From UBA1672 sp964352375 (GTDB lineage Bacteria > Pseudomonadota > Alphaproteobacteria > Micavibrionales > Micavibrionaceae), in assembly GCA_964352375.1 (NCBI GenBank), contig CAYGSA010000007.1, forward strand, positions 1 to 45,393: 45,393 nucleotides of DNA, in the 5' to 3' direction. Both the position numbers and the translations under genes were made by a program. Below are positions 43,705 to 45,393 of this stretch, piece by piece. How positions within the stretch are numbered: the first letter of the stretch is position 1; the number at the start of each line of letters is the position of its first letter. The notes under the pieces were generated by a model. It saw nothing but the letters and a program-made list of their open reading frames with translations. It did no database searches and was not told the DNA's origin.

Positions 43705-43943
43705 GTCGTAATTTGTATAGTTCGTTCGTGTTTTTTTATTTTTTTCGTTATAAATATTCATCTATCTTATTGATTTTGCTTTGTTTTGTTTTTTAACTTT
43801 ATTCTGTCTTTGCGGGCGATTGTTTTCATGTGAAAATTGTAGGATAATATTCTTAATTTGTCAAGGTTACGCTGTGCGTTTCAACCTTTTATTGACATAA
43901 ATTAAAGCTTTATAGTAGACTTTGAAAAAGACAGGGTTGGTTT
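43705..43943. other. AT-rich intergenic region with a promoter-like sequence
   Basis: The longest gene-free stretch in the window (239 bases). It is strongly T-rich at 43730-43800 and holds no open frame worth calling. An inverted repeat TTTTCA-tg-TGAAAA is at 43823-43836 and could be an operator, though six-base arms in AT-rich DNA are weak evidence. I see no hairpin followed by a T run that would serve as terminator for the methyltransferase. Confidence 0.5.
43892..43921 (+). promoter_or_regulatory. Candidate promoter for the PcfJ-like gene
   Basis: A consensus TTGACA at 43892-43897 is followed after 18 bases by TAGACT (43916-43921), which keeps four of the six -10 consensus bases. A TATAGT at 43911 is closer to consensus but only 13 bases away. 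The box lies 22 bases before the ATG at 43944, so the untranslated leader would be short. The perfect -35 box is the main argument. Confidence 0.45.
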
Positions 43944-45314
43944 ATGGAGCGTCCAGATTTCAGACGAGCAGTTGAGAATGTTTTAAGCGGGAGCAGCGCG
44001 ATAGCTGGTGCTGGGCTTAAGCGGCCTGTGAATTTTAGTAATGACCCCGCCATGCAGGCTGTGTTGATTCAGGCATGCGATAATTTAGCTCGTAATATTG
44101 GTGTTGCATTTCAGTGGGATGATCAGAATTTGACGCTTTTGGTACGCAGGATGGCGGCGGGGGCGAATATGTATGAATGGGGGACTGCGGATTTGCTTCG
44201 TGAGGGGTTTGGTCATGTGTCTTCTAATCTAGCGGATGCTTTGATTGAGGACCCGAACGCCCTTTCCAAGCATCAGTCTCTTCCTGAAATTTTGAAGGCC
44301 CATGATGCAAATGCGGCGCAGCGGATTGCGGCGTTACGTGAGATGCATGTGATTGATACGAAAGCACCGCCGCCGGAGGTTTTGGCGGGGGGGAAGTATC
44401 GCCTGGTGGAGTTGAAAACGCCGCAGCATTTAAAGGATGAGGCCACGCTGATTGGTGGGGGATGCTGCATCGCTAATTTCAACACGGAGGCGTTGAGGGA
44501 GCATGGGCTTGAGGAAAGTGATCCGGGGGCGGATGATTATATGAATTATGCGATTAAGATGCGCGCAGGAGAGAGCCGGAATTTTTCCTTGCGCGATGCC
44601 GGTGGGGGTGCGTATGCGACGATTGAGTATAACCCAAAAACCAAAAGCATTATGCAGATTGAGGGAAATCCGCGTGTAATATCGCCCGATGCGGCTTTTT
44701 TCCCTGCCTTATGTGAGGCGCTTTGTCAGTTGCGTGAGCATATTGATTTATCTGGAGGTATACAGACAGGTCTTCCGAAAGAAGAGCGGCATGTTTTGAT
44801 GCGAAGTGGTGCCTTTATTCCCTATGGTAGACATTTGGCGCTGGAGGATGTTCTTGCTGGTCAGGTTAAGATTACATCAGATATGTCAGCATCGGAGGTT
44901 CAGGCGCTTGCCGAGACGTCATCGCTTGAGCTGGATATTTCTGATTTAACGCCGCAGCAGATGAAGGATCTTTTGCCAGAGGTGATTAAGGAGGACTTGG
45001 TTTATTCTGGAACAGAACCACTCATTCTTGATCATGTTACAGAGATTTCTAATATTCAAGCCAATGCTGTAACACATGCTTCGTTTCAGGCTTTGCAGCG
45101 GGCGGAGGATATGTGGATGGATGCGCTTAAGCAGGGTGATTTCGGGTCTTTGCAGCGGGCGGAGGATATGTGGATGGATGCGCTTGAGCAGGGTTATTTT
45201 TCTCAATTTTTAGAATACAAAAGTTTTAAAGTTCCAGATTCAGCTGTTATTCGTTATGTGGATGCCGATCCGCATGATGGGTGGGATTTTGATGATAATG
45301 CTCTAGAGGTTTAA
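43944..45314 (+). CDS. Protein of unknown function with PcfJ-like core and 19-residue tandem duplication
   Basis: A 456-residue protein without signal peptide or membrane segment. The central part (about residues 145-255) has the order of motifs seen in PcfJ-like proteins: YRLVELKTPQHLKDE, then GGGCCIANF in place of the usual G-x-CV, NFSLRDAGGGAYATIEYNP, then IMQIEGNPRV. The match is by eye and only moderate. The C-terminal quarter is acidic and contains SLQRAEDMWMDALEQG twice in a row, from a 57-base direct repeat. It stands alone behind an AT-rich spacer with its own promoter-like sequence. Its function is unknown; an accessory or secreted-effector role is speculation. Confidence 0.75.
   Translation: MERPDFRRAVENVLSGSSAIAGAGLKRPVNFSNDPAMQAVLIQACDNLARNIGVAFQWDDQNLTLLVRRMAAGANMYEWGTADLLREGFGHVSSNLADALIEDPNALSKHQSLPEILKAHDANAAQRIAALREMHVIDTKAPPPEVLAGGKYRLVELKTPQHLKDEATLIGGGCCIANFNTEALREHGLEESDPGADDYMNYAIKMRAGESRNFSLRDAGGGAYATIEYNPKTKSIMQIEGNPRVISPDAAFFPALCEALCQLREHIDLSGGIQTGLPKEERHVLMRSGAFIPYGRHLALEDVLAGQVKITSDMSASEVQALAETSSLELDISDLTPQQMKDLLPEVIKEDLVYSGTEPLILDHVTEISNIQANAVTHASFQALQRAEDMWMDALKQGDFGSLQRAEDMWMDALEQGYFSQFLEYKSFKVPDSAVIRYVDADPHDGWDFDDNALEV
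45091..45204 (+). repeat. Tandem 57-base duplication within the PcfJ-like gene
   Basis: Two adjacent copies of a 57-base unit start at 45091 and 45148. The first 38 bases are identical, and most differences fall in the last few bases of the second copy. The period is 19 codons, so the reading frame is preserved and the motif LQRAEDMWMDAL is doubled. The near-identity at silent positions indicates a recent duplication. Confidence 0.9.
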
Positions 45315-45393
45315 CGGATTATCAGGATCAACACCATCCATAAATTGTAGCTTACTATCTGCGTTGGTGGATAGGAAGACGAGCCCAATCCAA
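45303..45393 (-). CDS. Possible 3' end of a gene entering from the right edge
   Basis: The minus strand is open from the window edge for 29 codons, ending with the stop at 45303-45305. The translation (WIGLVFLSTNADSKLQF, then MDGVDPDNPLNL) has the look of a genuine protein C-terminus, with no low-complexity content. It would overlap the last 12 bases of the PcfJ-like gene, convergently. The piece is too short to name, and a chance open frame cannot be excluded. Confidence 0.35.
   Translation of the reverse strand, partial: WIGLVFLSTNADSKLQFMDGVDPDNPLNL

Noticed and set aside
42898..43761. A long minus-strand frame of 287 codons opposite the methyltransferase gene
   Set aside because: It is rich in Arg/His/Pro, as expected for antisense of GC-rich third positions, and lacks any domain; the plus-strand gene has clear motifs.

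Overview
The window reads as a chromosomal segment of an alphaproteobacterium with a base composition in the mid-40s % GC (judged by eye). The evidence is the CcrM-type cell-cycle methyltransferase, the smc/dsbA/dciA/mutY neighbourhood, the accA-xerD-aroK-aroB-corC block, the petABC bc1 operon, the secA/parvulin divergent pair and the MoxR-DUF58-DUF4159 cluster. All of these are familiar alphaproteobacterial gene orders. The two runs of N indicate a draft or metagenome assembly. I cannot name the genus; a Rhodospirillales- or Micavibrio-like lineage is only a guess.

Layout. (1) 1-5384, minus strand: smc (cut by the window edge), a DsbA-like oxidoreductase, an OmpA-like lipoprotein-free exported protein, an inositol monophosphatase, efp and a DciA-like DUF721 gene. 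(2) 5385-7438, plus: mutY and an exported protein of unknown function. (3) 7431-15080, minus: folB, ccrM, rnhB, a YqaJ-type phage exonuclease, pepN, a YgjP-like metallopeptidase and an intracellular PHA depolymerase with a lysine-rich tail. (4) 15160-21872, minus: a MoxR/DUF58/DUF4159/VWA-like membrane cluster. (5) 21950-24390: a CCA-adding enzyme and hemF, both broken by a 100-N assembly gap, then trmL. (6) 24529-28304, plus: petA-petB-petC, a DUF924 gene and a YdcH-like gene. (7) 28348-32107, minus: accA, xerD with a terminator between them, a large exported helical protein and a 47-residue membrane protein. (8) 32177-35092, plus: aroK, aroB and a CNNM/CBS transporter-like protein. (9) 35076-41327, minus: secA followed by fkbM-like, alpha/beta hydrolase, FAD oxidoreductase and aldo-keto reductase genes. 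(10) 41442-43704, plus: parvulin, Nudix and methyltransferase genes. (11) 43705-45393: an AT-rich spacer and a 456-residue protein with a PcfJ-like core and a recent 19-codon tandem duplication, then the edge of another minus-strand gene. No gene-free stretch exceeds 300 bases, and I saw no tRNA, rRNA, CRISPR array or insertion sequence.

Functional themes are chromosome maintenance and repair (smc, dciA, mutY, a MutT-like Nudix, rnhB, ccrM, xerD), respiration (petABC with heme synthesis by hemF next door), aromatic biosynthesis (aroKB), export (secA, parvulin, DsbA) and carbon-store mobilisation (PhaZ).

The points most worth a second look are five. A cluster of GANTC sites lies on the ccrM promoter and start. 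Cytochrome b carries an apparent ~70-residue insertion with two membrane segments immediately after the PEWY loop. PhaZ has a histone-H1-like tail. The last gene is PcfJ-like with a tandem repeat. The 10-N gap in secA can be closed by a 4-base overlap of the flanking sequence, restoring a 910-residue SecA. I found no clear, self-contained undescribed defence or mobile system.
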